From JANWYQ01 sp034432445 (GTDB lineage: Bacteria; Chloroflexota; Anaerolineae; JAAEKA01), in assembly GCA_034432445.1 (NCBI GenBank), contig DAOUBX010000039.1:1-21314 (forward strand): 21,314 nt of DNA, given 5' to 3'. This document shows, in pieces, positions 13,121-21,135 of the stretch (within the stretch, counting starts at the first letter, position 1; every line of letters begins with the position of its first letter). A program made the translations under genes and the position numbers. Under the pieces are notes generated by a model, which made no database searches, was not told the origin of the DNA, and saw only the letters and a list, made by a program, of their open reading frames with translations.

Positions 13121-15244
13121 CTAATAGTTCCGCTTCAGCCGGTTGCGCAGGTAGATGGCCGTGGCGTTCAGAGTGATCAGCAGGAACAACAGCACCAGGA
13201 TGGCCGCAGCAGCAATGCGCTGGAACTCCTCTTGGGGCCGCGAGGTCCACTGGTAGATCTGCACCGGCAGCGTGGTGAACTTGGAGAAAGGCCCCGAAGG
13301 ATCGACCACGATGAAGGTGGAGACGCCCACCACGATCAGCGGCGCGGTCTCGCCAAAGGCGCGCGACACCGAGAGGATCACGCCGGTCAGGATACCGGGC
13401 AGGGCATTGGGCAGCACGTGGCTCCAGGTGGTCTGCCACTTGGTGGCGCCCAGACCCAGCGCAGCCTCGCGAAACGCCCTGGGCACGGCGCGGATCGCCT
13501 CGCGCGCGTTGATGATCACCAGGGGCAGGATCAACAGCCCCAGCGTCAGACCGGCCGAGATGATGGTGCGGCCATTGGCTGTGCTGGGGTCGGCCACGCC
13601 AAAAGCGATACCACTGGTGAATTGGCCGAAGAAGCGCACGAACACCGCCAGGCCCAGCAGACCGTAGATGATCGAAGGCACGCCGGCCAGGTTGTTGATG
13701 TTGGTCTCGATAATGCCGTCCAGCTTGGTGCCCTTGCTATACTCCTCCAGGTAGGTTGCTGCGCCCACGCCCAGCGGCACAGCCACCAGGAAGGCGATCA
13801 GCGTCACAAAGAGGGAGCCCAGGATGGCGGTGCGGATGCCGGCCAGCGTCGGATTGGACGATTGCGGGGAGGTGATGAAGTCCCAGTTCAGCCAGGCTTT
13901 GAACTCCAACACGGCGTTGGGGATGTTCGCCACCTCGGCCTCGATCTCCGCCTTGTTGAAAAGGGACTCGGTGAACGACCAGCTCTCCACCACGTTGGGG
14001 CGCACCACTTCGCTGACCACCAGGTCGTAGATCTCTTCCTGCGTGCGGTCTACCAGGGAGCGTTCGGCGTTCAGGGCCCGCAGGCGGCCCGCCGAGATGT
14101 TGGCCGACAGGATAGCCAGCAAGTCTTCCTTGGGCAGGTCCTCCAGGTTGTCGCCGAAGACCTGGGCCACGAAGAAGTCCAGCGTGCCGCTGTCTGCGCC
14201 GGGGATGAAGCGCAGGATGGGCGTGTTGGGCCAACTGGGATCCACCTCGGACCAGCGCTCGGCGCCGATGAAGATCTGGCGCAGTTGCTCGCGCGTCACG
14301 CCGGTCAAGAACTGGTTCTCCTGACTGACCACCACCGTGATGGCGTCGGCGGCGACTTCGAAAGCCAACGGCTCGATGCGGTTGTTGCGACAGACCGCCA
14401 CGTCCGGACGCTCCATGGCCCGGCTGGCGTCGGCCAGATCGATGTCGCGCGTGCGACACAGGCGTTCGAAGCCGGCCAGCGTGCCGCCGCCGTCGATGGT
14501 GATCTGGCCGCTATAGGATGTCTCGGCCTGGAAGCGCTCGGCCATGCGCCGGGTGATCGGCTGCACCGTGGAGCTGCCGGCCACGCGGATGTCGCCGCTG
14601 GCCGGGAAGAGCGTGTCCACGGTCGATGCGGTCAGCCCGGTGGCGCGCTCCCACAGGGTCAGGCTCTTGGCCAGATCGGTCTGGCTGGCGCGCATGTAGC
14701 CAACTTCCTCGGCGACGTCGGCCGCGTTGTTCAGGTAGAAGTTGACGAAGGCTGAGACTTGCGGCTGCGAGCGCAGAATGCCCTGGCTGGTATAGATGTA
14801 GAGCGGACGGGCCAGCAGGTAATCGGCGTCGGCGGCGTTTTCAGAATTCGGCGCAATGCCGTCGATGGTCAGCCCGCGCAGCTCGTCGGTGCGGTCCTGG
14901 TAGTAGGCGTAGCCGAAGAAGCCGATTGCGCCCGGCCGGGCCGCCACGCCATCGGCCAACACCACGTCGTCTTCGCTGGCGATGGTGCGCGGCATGGACA
15001 GCATTTGCTGCTTGTAGTAGCTGTCGATCAGCCGTTCGGGGTCGACGCGGTTCTGCACGGCTACGTAGCCAAAGGCGTTGTTGGCCACGTCCAGGATCAA
15101 CACGGCCAGGATCACGATGCCCAGCACCGTGGCCAGCAGGAACAGCGTGCGGAAAAAAGTCCCGGTGCGCCGCCGCTTGCGCACAAAAGAGGCGTAAGAT
15201 GATCCCTCTGGAAACGCGCCATTGGGACGCTTGTCAGCAGCCAT
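13121..15244 (-). CDS. pstA: PstA permease with inserted, circularly permuted PstS-like domain
   Basis: PstA is one of two membrane subunits of the phosphate importer. Residues are counted from the first codon at 15250; the ATG at 15244 (residue 3) is preferred because GAGGAG precedes it. After TM1 (about 33-54) comes an extracytoplasmic insert. Residues 71-204 match the C-terminal part of the neighbouring PstS (AIGFFGYAYY, LLARPLYIYTSQG, QVSAFVNFYL). Residues 219-365 match its N-terminal part (IRVAGSSTVQPITRRMAERF, ADASRAM, PGADSGTLDFF). After about residue 450 the normal PstA continues (LNWDFITSP, VGAATYLEEYS, an EAA loop near 582-605, final TM near 680-698). The phosphate-loop motifs SSTV, DASR and DSGT are retained, so the domain may bind phosphate. 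At 707 residues it is more than twice the usual length of about 280-300. It begins 2 bp after the pstC stop. Confidence 0.93.
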   Translation of the reverse strand: MAADKRPNGAFPEGSSYASFVRKRRRTGTFFRTLFLLATVLGIVILAVLILDVANNAFGYVAVQNRVDPERLIDSYYKQQMLSMPRTIASEDDVVLADGVAARPGAIGFFGYAYYQDRTDELRGLTIDGIAPNSENAADADYLLARPLYIYTSQGILRSQPQVSAFVNFYLNNAADVAEEVGYMRASQTDLAKSLTLWERATGLTASTVDTLFPASGDIRVAGSSTVQPITRRMAERFQAETSYSGQITIDGGGTLAGFERLCRTRDIDLADASRAMERPDVAVCRNNRIEPLAFEVAADAITVVVSQENQFLTGVTREQLRQIFIGAERWSEVDPSWPNTPILRFIPGADSGTLDFFVAQVFGDNLEDLPKEDLLAILSANISAGRLRALNAERSLVDRTQEEIYDLVVSEVVRPNVVESWSFTESLFNKAEIEAEVANIPNAVLEFKAWLNWDFITSPQSSNPTLAGIRTAILGSLFVTLIAFLVAVPLGVGAATYLEEYSKGTKLDGIIETNINNLAGVPSIIYGLLGLAVFVRFFGQFTSGIAFGVADPSTANGRTIISAGLTLGLLILPLVIINAREAIRAVPRAFREAALGLGATKWQTTWSHVLPNALPGILTGVILSVSRAFGETAPLIVVGVSTFIVVDPSGPFSKFTTLPVQIYQWTSRPQEEFQRIAAAAILVLLFLLITLNATAIYLRNRLKRNY

Positions 15245-15246
15245 GA

Positions 15247-16230
15247 TCAATACTCCTCTCGGAAGCGTTTGACGATCCAGCGGCTGATCAGGTTCAACAT
15301 CATGGTGAAGATGAAGAGCATCAGGCCGATGGCGAATATGCTGTCGTAGTCAATGGAGTCGTAGCTCAAATCGCCGCCGCTAATGCGCACCATGTGGCCG
15401 GTCATGGTCTCGGCCGCCTTGAAGGGGTTGAGGAAGTTCAGGCCACCCAGCGCCTCTCCCCAACTGGCAAAGTTGCGCGGGCCCGCGCCGGCGGCAATGG
15501 CCACCACCATGGTCTCGCCCACCGCGCGCGACATGCCGACGATGATAGCCGCGGCGATGCCGGAGATCGCTGCCGGCAGCACCACCTTGATGGCCGTCTC
15601 CAGCCGAGTAGCGCCCAGGCCGTAGGCGCCCTCACGCAGCGCCCTCGGCACTGCGCTCAGCGCATCCTCAGCCATGGAGCTGATCAACGGGATGATCAAG
15701 ATGCCGATCACGATGCCGGCCGAGGCCACGTTGAAGATCTCCACCACGTCGCGGCCGAAGATGCCCTGCAAGATCGGGGTCACAAAGTTGAGCGCGAAAT
15801 AGCCAAACACCACCGTGGGCACGCCCGCCAAGATCTCCAGGACCGGCTTGAGAATGCCACGCGCGCGCGGCGACGCATACTCGCTCAGATAGATGGCGAT
15901 CATCAACCCTAGGGGCACAGCCACCAACAGGCCGATGGCGCTGGTCAGCATGGTGGCGTTTAAGAGCGGAAAGAGTCCGAACAGCAGAATCTGCGGTTGC
16001 CAGGCGGTGCCGGTAAAGAACTCGAACAGGGTTACTTCGGGCAGACGAAAGAAGGCCAGTGCGTCAAAAAGCAACACCACCACGATACCTACCGTGATCA
16101 GCACCGACAGCAGCCCACACAACAATAAGCTGATCTGAATGATTTGTTCGCCGATCCGGGGCCGCCGGCGCAAGTCGATGGCAGGATCGAAGGCTGGCGC
16201 TACGGCTGTGCGGGATAAGTCTTTTTGCAT
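15247..16230 (-). CDS. pstC: Phosphate ABC transporter permease PstC
   Basis: This membrane subunit pairs with PstA to form the phosphate channel. The 327-residue product has a cytoplasmic N-terminus, a first membrane helix near 31-55, the family motif IYLSEYASPRARG near 113, EILAGVPTVVFGYFAL near 131, and the EAA cytoplasmic loop (EDALSAVPRALREGAYGLGATRLET) near 188. The final helix is near 296-313. AAGGAT lies about 6 bp before the ATG. It is 107 bp after pstS, across a hairpin, and its TGA nearly touches the pstA start. Confidence 0.95.
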   Translation of the reverse strand: MQKDLSRTAVAPAFDPAIDLRRRPRIGEQIIQISLLLCGLLSVLITVGIVVVLLFDALAFFRLPEVTLFEFFTGTAWQPQILLFGLFPLLNATMLTSAIGLLVAVPLGLMIAIYLSEYASPRARGILKPVLEILAGVPTVVFGYFALNFVTPILQGIFGRDVVEIFNVASAGIVIGILIIPLISSMAEDALSAVPRALREGAYGLGATRLETAIKVVLPAAISGIAAAIIVGMSRAVGETMVVAIAAGAGPRNFASWGEALGGLNFLNPFKAAETMTGHMVRISGGDLSYDSIDYDSIFAIGLMLFIFTMMLNLISRWIVKRFREEY

Positions 16231-16259
16231 GGGCGGATCCTTTGGCCTGGAATAGCGCT

Positions 16260-16303
16260 GGGAAGGGGCAGGATGGCGCGCAATGCCGCCGCTGCCCCTT
16301 CCC
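16260..16303 (-). terminator. pstS-pstC intercistronic hairpin
   Basis: GGGAAGGGGCA (16260-16270) pairs perfectly with 16293-16303, an 11-bp stem, and the 22-nt loop can itself form a small GGC/GCC stem. There is no following T-run on the minus strand. In other bacteria such structures raise the yield of the binding protein over the membrane subunits by blocking 3' decay or partly terminating; that role here is inferred. Confidence 0.6.
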
Positions 16304-16337
16304 GGTCTTGTTCTTAGATCACAGAGGCTGGTGAGCC

Positions 16338-17429
16338 CTATTTCATTGTTGCATTCAGCCAGTTGACCTTGGCCAGGCCAAGGGCAGCCGGTGACGCCGG
16401 GAAGTAGCCGACGTCGATGACCTCTTCGTTGACGAAGGTCAGGTAAAAGTTGATGAAGGCGGCGACCTGCGGCTTGGCAGCCATCACGCCGGCGTCGGAG
16501 TAGATGAACAGCGGCCGCGCCAGCGGATACTTGCCGCTGTTGACCGTGTCAGCCGTGGGAGCCACGCCCTCGATGGGCAGGTCGCGCAGCTTGCCGACGT
16601 TCTCCTCGAAGTAGGCGAAGCCGAAGTAGCCGATGGCGTAGGGGTCGCCGGACACACCCTGGACCAGAATGTTGTCATCCTCCGAAAGCTGCAAGTTGGC
16701 CGCCGACAGTAAGACCTCCTCGCCCTTCTTGTCGAAGGCCGGGTCCATCACGGCCTCGATGAAGTAGTCGAAGGTGCCAGAGTCGGTGCCGGGGCTGAAG
16801 CGCTTCACCGGCTGCGCCGGCCACGCCGGGTTCACATCCGACCAGTTGGTGACCTCGTTGGAGAACAGCTTCGCCACCTCCGCCAAGGTCAGGCCCTCCG
16901 CGCCGATCCAGTCGTTGCTAGGGTTGACGACCACCGCCAAGGCGTCAGTGCCGACGCGAAACTCCACCGGCTCGCGACCGATAGCGCGGCAGCTCTCCAC
17001 CTCGCTGTCCTTGATGGGACGGGAGGCGTTGGAGATGTCCGTCTCGCCCGCCTTGCAGAAGCGCTCGAAACCGGCGCCTGTGCCAATGGAGTCGATGGTG
17101 ATGTTGCCCGCATAGCCCTCGTCACGGAAGCGCTCGGCCATCCGCTCGGTCAGCGGGAAGACGGTGGAGCTGCCCGCCACGATGATGTCACCCGTTACCT
17201 CTAGCGGGTTCACCTCGGGAAGCTCAACGGTCGGACCGGCGATGGCTGGCCTGGTAGACGGTTGGGCTGGCTGAGCAGGCTGAGCGGGTTGAGCTGCGGG
17301 AGCAGGCGTGTTGGTGGGCTGCTGCGCCGGCGCAGCCGGCATGGGGGTGGGGGTCGGCGTGCTGCGGCCACCGCAAGCAGCCACGACCAGAGCGAGCACG
17401 ATCAATGCCACAAACAAGTAGCGACGCAT
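16338..17429 (-). CDS. pstS: Phosphate-binding lipoprotein PstS
   Basis: PstS captures phosphate outside the membrane and delivers it to PstC/PstA. The 363-residue precursor has a lipoprotein signal (LALVVAAC, lipid-bearing C19) and a low-complexity linker rich in Pro, Ala, Thr and Gln (about 20-60, with PAQ triplets). The binding domain follows with VAGSSTVFPLTERMAERF near 84, NASRPI near 138, TDSGTFDYF near 222, YAIGYFGFAYFE near 270 and LARPLFIYSD near 305. The start is ATG 17429, with AAAGG and AGGAGGA upstream; a longer frame to 17549 would precede the signal peptide with non-signal residues and is rejected. A Pho-box-like promoter lies upstream, and it heads the operon. Confidence 0.94.
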   Translation of the reverse strand: MRRYLFVALIVLALVVAACGGRSTPTPTPMPAAPAQQPTNTPAPAAQPAQPAQPAQPSTRPAIAGPTVELPEVNPLEVTGDIIVAGSSTVFPLTERMAERFRDEGYAGNITIDSIGTGAGFERFCKAGETDISNASRPIKDSEVESCRAIGREPVEFRVGTDALAVVVNPSNDWIGAEGLTLAEVAKLFSNEVTNWSDVNPAWPAQPVKRFSPGTDSGTFDYFIEAVMDPAFDKKGEEVLLSAANLQLSEDDNILVQGVSGDPYAIGYFGFAYFEENVGKLRDLPIEGVAPTADTVNSGKYPLARPLFIYSDAGVMAAKPQVAAFINFYLTFVNEEVIDVGYFPASPAALGLAKVNWLNATMK

Positions 17430-17556
17430 AGAAACCTTTCTCCTCCTGAGAAATAGTGGTTTTCCTGCTTGCCCTCTAAGCAAGCAATCGATTCCAGACA
17501 CAAAAATTGCGTTGCGATGGCGCAAGAATCCGCCGCCGCAACCGCACACGAACAGC

Positions 17557-17633
17557 AGTCTACTACGCGCCGGTTAACGTCCATGACTCCTCAGGTTAAC
17601 AAACCGGCGGCGCACGGTTAACTCTTTGTTAAA
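17557..17633 (-). promoter_or_regulatory. Pho-box-like promoter of the pst operon
   Basis: Read on the minus strand, TTTAACA (17633-17627), GTTAACC (17622-17616), GTTAACC (17600-17594) and GTTAACC (17578-17572) start 11, 22 and 22 bp apart. A 9-bp gap then leads to TAGACT (17562-17557), a 4/6 match to the -10 consensus. Multiples of 11 bp place all sites on one face of the helix, as in PhoB or PhoP boxes. The binding protein is not encoded in the window. Confidence 0.65.
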
Positions 17634-17639
17634 AGATTG

Positions 17640-17820
17640 CATCCGCCTCGGCTGGGGTCCGACGGGGGGGCTTCATGATCCTCGCCACCACCGGCTACAA
17701 GAGCAACCTGCCGCAGTGCACGGCCGTCGACTACTGCACCTACAGGGCTGCAAGCACAGCATGAGCGGCTGCGGCATGAAGCCCGACCGGTGCCACAACG
17801 TGCTGAGGGAATCGCGGGCG
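17640..17820 (+). other. Intergenic region with Cys-rich coding remnant
   Basis: This stretch lies between the divergent pstS and ABC-importer promoters. It contains two short, adjoining frames: one from ATG 17675 (MILATTGYKSNLPQCTAVDYC) and, one base out of phase from about 17746, GCKHSMSGCGMKPDRC. Joined, they would give six or so cysteines in about 40 residues. This looks like a fragment of a decayed metal-binding protein, but I recognise no family. Confidence 0.25.
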
Positions 17821-17849
17821 TTTGTATCCTCCCGGAGATGGTCTATAAT
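17821..17849 (+). promoter_or_regulatory. Promoter of the carbohydrate ABC importer operon
   Basis: A perfect -10 hexamer TATAAT (17844-17849) follows TTTGTA (17821-17826), a weak -35, by 17 bp. No GTTAACC box is present, so this operon is not predicted to belong to the phosphate regulon. About 95 bp of leader precede the chosen start of the binding protein. Confidence 0.6.
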
Positions 17850-17943
17850 GCTGTCAAGCGCAGCGGCTTGATCACGGGGAAGCAGCCCTGCGTCGTTCCT
17901 GAGAGCTTCCCTCTACATGAGCAAAGAAGGAGCGGTCTGTCTA

Positions 17944-19275
17944 ATGAAGCGCAGAACCTTTTCACGGTTAGCGATCACAAGCCTGATTTTGGTGGTGGCT
18001 TTGAGCGCCTGCTATGCCCCGACAGGCCCTGTCGGCGGGCCAGCGCCCGCCGGTGAGGAGGCCGGCGCAGTCATCCTGCGCGCCGGCACCGGCGACAGCG
18101 GCGAGGGCCTGACGCCCCACCAAACCATCATCGCCGCTTTCGAGGATCAACACCCCGGCATTCTCGTGCAGCTCGAGGCTGTGGCCGGTCGTGACTACTA
18201 CACCCGCCTCCTGACCCAGATCGCGGCCAAGCGCGCGCCCGACATCATGCAAATCGGCGACGACGCGGTGCCCTCGTTCGTGGAGAAGGGGGCGTTCCTG
18301 CCGCTGGACGAGTGCCTGGCCGGCCTGGGCTTCGACACGGGCGTCTATCTGCCGGGGCTGCTGGAGCCGGGCAAGGTGAACGGCCAGCTCTACCTACTGC
18401 CCAAGGACTACTCGACGCTGGCAGTCTACTACAACAAAAAGCTCTTCGACGCGGCCGGTGTGCCCTATCCGGAGGCTGGCTGGACCTGGGATGACCTGCT
18501 GGCGACAGCGCAGGCGCTCACCAAGGACACAGACGGCGACGGCCAGACCGACGTCTATGGCATCCAATTGCCGGCCACCTGGACCACCGGCTTCGAGTAC
18601 TGGGTGGCCGCGGCCGGCGGCAGCCTGATCAGCGAGGACGGCAAGTCCTACGTCGGCTACATGGACTCGCCGGAGACCATCCGCGCTGCCCAGTTCTACG
18701 CCGACCTGTACAACAAGTACGCCGTGGCGCCGCCGCCGGCTGACCTGAGCGCGTTCGGCGGCGGCAACAGCGAGTTCGACACCGGCAAAGCCGCCATGCG
18801 CCTCTTCGGCCGCTGGCCGCAGGCCGGCATGCGCAACAACCCCAACATCGACCTGGGCGTGGTGGGCACACCCTCTGGCGCGCAGGAAGCCAACATCCTG
18901 TTTTGGGGCGGCTTCGGCATCTCCTCCACCACCGAGCACTTGCCGGAGGCCTGCCAGTTTCTGAGCTACTACGTCGGCCCAGAGGGCGCCAAGGTGTGGA
19001 AGGACTGGGCGCTGCCGGCGGTGAAAGAGGTGGCGGACCTGCCTGAGGTGGCCGGTGATCCCTTCAACAAGGTGTGGATCGACGAGCTGGGCAAGCTCAA
19101 GCCGCGCGCCTACACCTTCACCCCCTACTGGAACGAGACCGCCGATCCGGCCCTGCGCAAGGCGCTGGAGACCATTCTGCTCGACCCCAACGCCGACGTT
19201 GCGGCGGCGATGCAGGCCGCGGCGCAGGAGGCCCAGTCCGCCCTGGACGAGCTGCTGGCCGAGCAAGGCGGATAG
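17944..19275 (+). CDS. Extracellular solute-binding lipoprotein of a sugar-type ABC importer
   Basis: This is a family 1 (MalE/UgpB-like) solute-binding protein that delivers a sugar or related compound to the two permeases downstream. The 443-residue product begins with a lipoprotein signal (LILVVALSAC, lipid-bearing C23). Family hallmarks follow: FEDQHPGILVQLE near 60, APDIMQIGDD near 98, LPKDYSTLAVYYNKKLFDAAGV near 156 and a Ca-binding-like loop DTDGDGQTD near 196. The C-terminal part has FWGGFGIS near 320. AAGGAG lies 12 bp before the ATG at 17944; an in-frame ATG at 17917 is possible but would place extra residues before the signal peptide. The true ligand cannot be read from the sequence. 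Confidence 0.88.
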   Translation: MKRRTFSRLAITSLILVVALSACYAPTGPVGGPAPAGEEAGAVILRAGTGDSGEGLTPHQTIIAAFEDQHPGILVQLEAVAGRDYYTRLLTQIAAKRAPDIMQIGDDAVPSFVEKGAFLPLDECLAGLGFDTGVYLPGLLEPGKVNGQLYLLPKDYSTLAVYYNKKLFDAAGVPYPEAGWTWDDLLATAQALTKDTDGDGQTDVYGIQLPATWTTGFEYWVAAAGGSLISEDGKSYVGYMDSPETIRAAQFYADLYNKYAVAPPPADLSAFGGGNSEFDTGKAAMRLFGRWPQAGMRNNPNIDLGVVGTPSGAQEANILFWGGFGISSTTEHLPEACQFLSYYVGPEGAKVWKDWALPAVKEVADLPEVAGDPFNKVWIDELGKLKPRAYTFTPYWNETADPALRKALETILLDPNADVAAAMQAAAQEAQSALDELLAEQGG

Positions 19276-19295
19276 TCGCAACAACGACCGAGCTT

Positions 19296-19365
19296 GCCAC
19301 GAATTGCGTGAATTTCACGAAGTGTGCGGATGTTCTGCCTTCGTTTAATTCGCGCAATTCGTGGC
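19296..19365. repeat. CACGAAT palindromic element 3 (70 bp), between binding protein and permease
   Basis: A perfect 13-bp terminal inverted repeat (GCCACGAATTGCG, 19296-19308, with 19353-19365) is extended inward by arms matching at 11 of 14 positions, with a loop near 19323-19338. It is a third, diverged member of the CACGAAT family seen in the RHS remnant. It ends 14 bp before the permease start codon, where it may affect translation or mRNA processing. Confidence 0.8.
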
Positions 19366-19379
19366 TATCCCCGCGAATC

Positions 19380-20285
19380 ATGGCCCCCATGACCCGCGCC
19401 CGCCGGCGCGAGGCGCTTGCCTTCTACCTCTGCATCTCCCCCTGGCTCCTCGGTTTCCTCTTCTTGACCGTGGGGCCGATGCTCTATTCGCTCTACATCA
19501 GCTTCACGCGTTGGGACCTGCTGACCGACCCGGTGTGGGTTGGCCTGCGCAACTACACCGTCAAGATGCCCAACGATGAGCGCTTCTGGCAAGCGCTCAA
19601 GGTGACAACGCTCTACACGCTGGCCTACGTACCCCTGGAGATGATCGGCGGGCTGGGGCTGGCGCTGCTGGTTCACAACCGTATCCGCGGCATTCGCTTC
19701 TTTCGCACCGTCTTCTACCTGCCCACGGTTCTGGCCGGCGTGGCCTTCGTGGTGGTTTGGCTGTGGATGCTCGACCCGCGCGGCGGGCTGGTCAACTTGA
19801 TCCTGGACCAGTTCGGCATCGTAGGGCCGCGCTGGCTGTTGGACCCAGACTGGGCGCTGCCGGCGCTGGTGCTGATGAGCTTTTGGGGCTGGGGCCGAGC
19901 CATGGTGATCTACCTGGCCGGCCTGCAAGCCATTCCAGGTGAGCTTTACGAGGCCGCGGCCATCGACGGCGCCGGAGGCTGGAAGCGCTTCTGGCGCGTG
20001 ACGCTCCCCCTGCTGACGCCGACCATCTTCTTCAACCTGATCCTGAGCATCATCAGCACCTTCCAGACCTTCACCAATGCCTTCGTGGCCACCAACGGCG
20101 GTCCGCTGGATGCGACGCTGTTCTACGTGCTCTACCTGTACAAACAGGCCTTCGAGTTTCGCGCCATGGGCTACGCCTCAGCGCTGGCCTGGATGCTGTT
20201 CCTGATCATCCTGGCGCTGACGCTGGTGGTGTTGCGCTCGCAGCGCTTCTGGGTCTTCTACGCCGGAGAACGCAGCGATGGCTGA
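19380..20285 (+). CDS. Sugar-type ABC transporter permease (MalF/UgpA-like)
   Basis: This is the first membrane subunit of the importer. The 301-residue product has six predicted membrane helices, starting with FYLCISPWLLGFLFLTVGPMLYS-type residues near 15-37 and NRIRGIRFFRTVFYLP near 100. The EAA loop YEAAAIDGAGGWKRFWRVTLP near 197-217 contacts the ATPase. The start is ATG 19380 or the in-frame ATG at 19389. Neither has a clear ribosome binding site, because the palindromic element lies directly upstream. It overlaps the next gene by 8 bp. Confidence 0.9.
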   Translation: MAPMTRARRREALAFYLCISPWLLGFLFLTVGPMLYSLYISFTRWDLLTDPVWVGLRNYTVKMPNDERFWQALKVTTLYTLAYVPLEMIGGLGLALLVHNRIRGIRFFRTVFYLPTVLAGVAFVVVWLWMLDPRGGLVNLILDQFGIVGPRWLLDPDWALPALVLMSFWGWGRAMVIYLAGLQAIPGELYEAAAIDGAGGWKRFWRVTLPLLTPTIFFNLILSIISTFQTFTNAFVATNGGPLDATLFYVLYLYKQAFEFRAMGYASALAWMLFLIILALTLVVLRSQRFWVFYAGERSDG

Positions 20286-21135
20286 CGAGCGCGACGAGAT
20301 CTACATTCAGCAACTGCGCGGACCCAAGCTGGTGCTGCGCTATGCGCTGCTTGTCGGCGCGGCTGTGCTGTTTCTGGCGCCGCTCTACTGGATGATCGCC
20401 TCCTCGCTCAAGCCGGAGTACGACGTGTTCGCCCGGCCACCCATCTGGTGGCCCAACCCGCCGCGCTGGCAGAACTACCGCGAGGCGTTGACGGTGCTGC
20501 CCTTCGGCCGCTATGCCGTCAACACGGTGATCATCGCCGTCTTCTCTGTCGTCGGCTACACGCTCTCCTGCACGCTTGCGGCCTATGGCTTCGCCCGGCT
20601 GCGCGCGCCCGGCCGCAACTTCCTGTTCATCGTTCTGCTGGCCACGCTGATGCTGCCCTATCCCGTGGTGATGATCCCGCAATACGTCATCTTCTCGAAG
20701 CTGGGCCTGGTCAACACCTTCTGGCCGCTGATCCTGCCGGCTTTTCTGGGCAGCCCGTTCTACATCTTCTTGTTGCGGCAGTACTTTCTGCAGATCCCGC
20801 CCGAGCTGGAAGACGCGGCGCGCATCGACGGCGCCAGCCTCGGACAGACCATCTGGTACATCATCTTCCCGCTGGCACGGCCGGCCATGGCCGTGGTGGC
20901 CATCTTCGCCTTCCAGGCCGCCTGGAACGACTTCCTGGCCCCGCTGATCTACCTGCAAGACCAGTCGAAATACACGCTGATGCTGGGCCTGAGCTTCTTC
21001 CGCAGCTCGTTCCAGGTCAATTGGGCCTATCTGATGGCGGCGTCGCTGACCGTCGCCCTGCCGGTCATCATCCTGTTCTTCCTAGCCCAACGTGAGTTCA
21101 TCGAAGGGATCACGCTCGGCAGCGTGAAGCAGTGA
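20278..21135 (+). CDS. Sugar-type ABC transporter permease (MalG/UgpE-like)
   Basis: This is the second membrane subunit of the importer. The 285-residue product has six membrane helices; the first is near 22-43 (LLVGAAVLFLAPLYWMIASSLK). The EAA loop LEDAARIDGASLGQTIWYIIFPL is near 178-200 and the C-terminus shows the typical REFIEGITLGSVK. The ATG lies inside the end of the previous gene (ATGGCTGA overlap), so the two are translationally coupled. No ATPase follows within the window; many such importers use a shared MsiK-like ATPase encoded elsewhere. Confidence 0.93.
   Translation: MADERDEIYIQQLRGPKLVLRYALLVGAAVLFLAPLYWMIASSLKPEYDVFARPPIWWPNPPRWQNYREALTVLPFGRYAVNTVIIAVFSVVGYTLSCTLAAYGFARLRAPGRNFLFIVLLATLMLPYPVVMIPQYVIFSKLGLVNTFWPLILPAFLGSPFYIFLLRQYFLQIPPELEDAARIDGASLGQTIWYIIFPLARPAMAVVAIFAFQAAWNDFLAPLIYLQDQSKYTLMLGLSFFRSSFQVNWAYLMAASLTVALPVIILFFLAQREFIEGITLGSVKQ

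Noticed and set aside
13232..14755. A 507-codon open frame on the plus strand opposite pstA
   Set aside because: It is antisense to a gene with strong family motifs on the minus strand; the product is His/Gln/Gly-rich without recognisable features.
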